Source: Viscum album
Lineage: Eukaryota > Streptophyta > Magnoliopsida > Santalales > Viscaceae
DNA: 64,000 nucleotides
Assembly (NCBI GenBank): GCA_963277665.1
Contig: OY728160.1
Span: 44,066,605 to 44,130,604 of the forward strand
Direction of reading: 5' to 3'
Below are positions 62,830 to 64,000 of this stretch, piece by piece. The stretch's first letter is position 1; the number at the start of each line of letters is the position of its first letter. The position numbers and the translations under genes are program-made. The notes beneath the pieces are model-generated. The model saw nothing but the letters and a program-made list of their open reading frames with translations. It had not been told where the DNA came from and searched no databases.

Positions 62830-64000
62830 AAGATGAATTTATTCCAAAATAGAGACTTATAGTGAGAGGGAATGGATAATTTGAATTTATTAGTGGAGTT
62901 TTTTCATGATCCAAATGTCTTTTAGGGGTGATATAGTGAAGGTATTTAGTTCCCTTATATTGGTGAGGGGGAGTGGTGTTCTGGTAATTACACAAAATTA
63001 TACATTATATAGAGGTAAATTTTTATCAACATGACCAAAATATGAATGTTAAATTTTTGGAGCGATTTTAAGGTAAAATTATGCATCTACCACATAGTGA
63101 AATTATTGCTTTAATAAAGGAATTCCTTATCATTTATGTTTATATATTTGTTCCTTTCAGGGAATCACTATGGTAATTGATTTTCAAGCCTATATATTTT
63201 ACTCACTAATACTAAATTAATTTATGAAAAATTATAAAATTTAAACCCAATAATTATAAATATGATATCATATTTACAAAACATAAATACAAAGTGATCT
63301 AGAAATTAATTTTATCAGAAGAGCATGTAACGTGGAAAAACATTACTTTCACATTAACCATGATAAAAATGTTTTTAATATTTAGTTGTCAATAAGTTTA
63401 TAAAAAGATACATTTTTCAATGTATTAGAAAAATTTGATATATAATTACATTTTAACAAAATTATATGTAAGGATTTTTAGAAATATAAAATCAGTTGAT
63501 GAAATATAATTCCATGAAAATGAAACTAATATAAATTTTGACATTATTTATTTAGTATAAATTTTAAAAAAATATATGTATAATGATGGAATTTTAAGAT
63601 ATTGAAATTAAATATATGTAAATGTTATATTATACAAAAAATTAATTTTTTATAATAATTTATTAAACTTACACATCTTTTAATAAATTTAATATGATTT
63701 AATTTAGTAATTTAATATCTAAATAAGTACTACATTTGTGTTTCATAAGAATTTTATGTAACTAATTCATCTCTAATAATTAAATATAAAATATTAAGAT
63801 AATAATAACTCATTTATAATTCAGAATAATATTTATAACTATACCAAATTATTTTTGTCTATATCACTAATGATTATAAGTAAACACACTAATGAAAGGT
63901 CCTTCTTTGTCTTTTTCATTAAATAAACTATTAAATAGGTAGCATTCATGGAATAGTATACCCTAAATACCTAGAAACAAATCCTAGGGTGATAAAGTTC
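62830..64000 (+). repeat. Old direct repeat, copy 2 (runs to the window end)
   Basis: Partner of 56,500-57,680, offset by about 6.33 kb. Similarity is still visible near 63,905, so its true end may lie outside the window. Confidence 0.6.

Overview
This window looks like gene-free plant nuclear DNA. It contains long, very AT-rich, degenerate stretches and three LTR retrotransposons, two of them nested. I could support no host gene, tRNA, rRNA or CRISPR array. Most open reading frames are short and random, or are fragments of a decayed retrotransposon polyprotein. The primer-binding sites match the plant initiator-tRNA-Met type, the chromovirus-like Ty3/gypsy elements have 2.6-2.8 kb LTRs, and a long-LTR non-autonomous element is present. 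Together these suggest a large-genome seed plant with slow DNA removal. The species cannot be told from the sequence.

Layout. (1) 1-14,647: AT-rich unassigned DNA with a degenerate 31-bp minisatellite at 6,505-6,945 and a less AT-rich block at about 9,441-10,640. (2) 14,653-23,919: a complete non-autonomous LTR element on the + strand. It has 3.7 kb LTRs, a 1.9 kb internal region without recognisable coding, a PBS, a PPT and a near-matching 5-bp target duplication (ATGAG/ATGAT). (3) 23,925-30,410: unassigned degenerate DNA, including a PBS-like site and a 118-bp-spaced duplication. (4) 30,411-51,771: an old + strand Ty3/gypsy chromovirus-like element with 2.6 kb LTRs. Its left LTR is split by the next element. 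Decayed gag/protease/RT/RNase H/integrase/C-terminal tail remain at 45,379-49,125. (5) 32,829-43,347: a younger Ty3/gypsy (Tekay/Del-like) element on the - strand, inserted in that left LTR. It is flanked by a perfect TTATA duplication, has LTRs of 2,826 and 2,822 bp, and carries a gag-pol pseudogene at 40,218-35,703. (6) 51,777-64,000: very AT-rich DNA with an old direct repeat (about 56,500-57,680 and 62,830-64,000).

Relative ages, judged by eye from LTR mismatch: the outer element is oldest (LTRs barely alignable), the long-LTR element intermediate, and the inner element youngest (about one mismatch in ten bases at the LTR ends). Nesting independently proves that the inner element is younger than the outer one. 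All three elements are disabled. The inner one has in-frame stops, frameshifts and a damaged RT active site.
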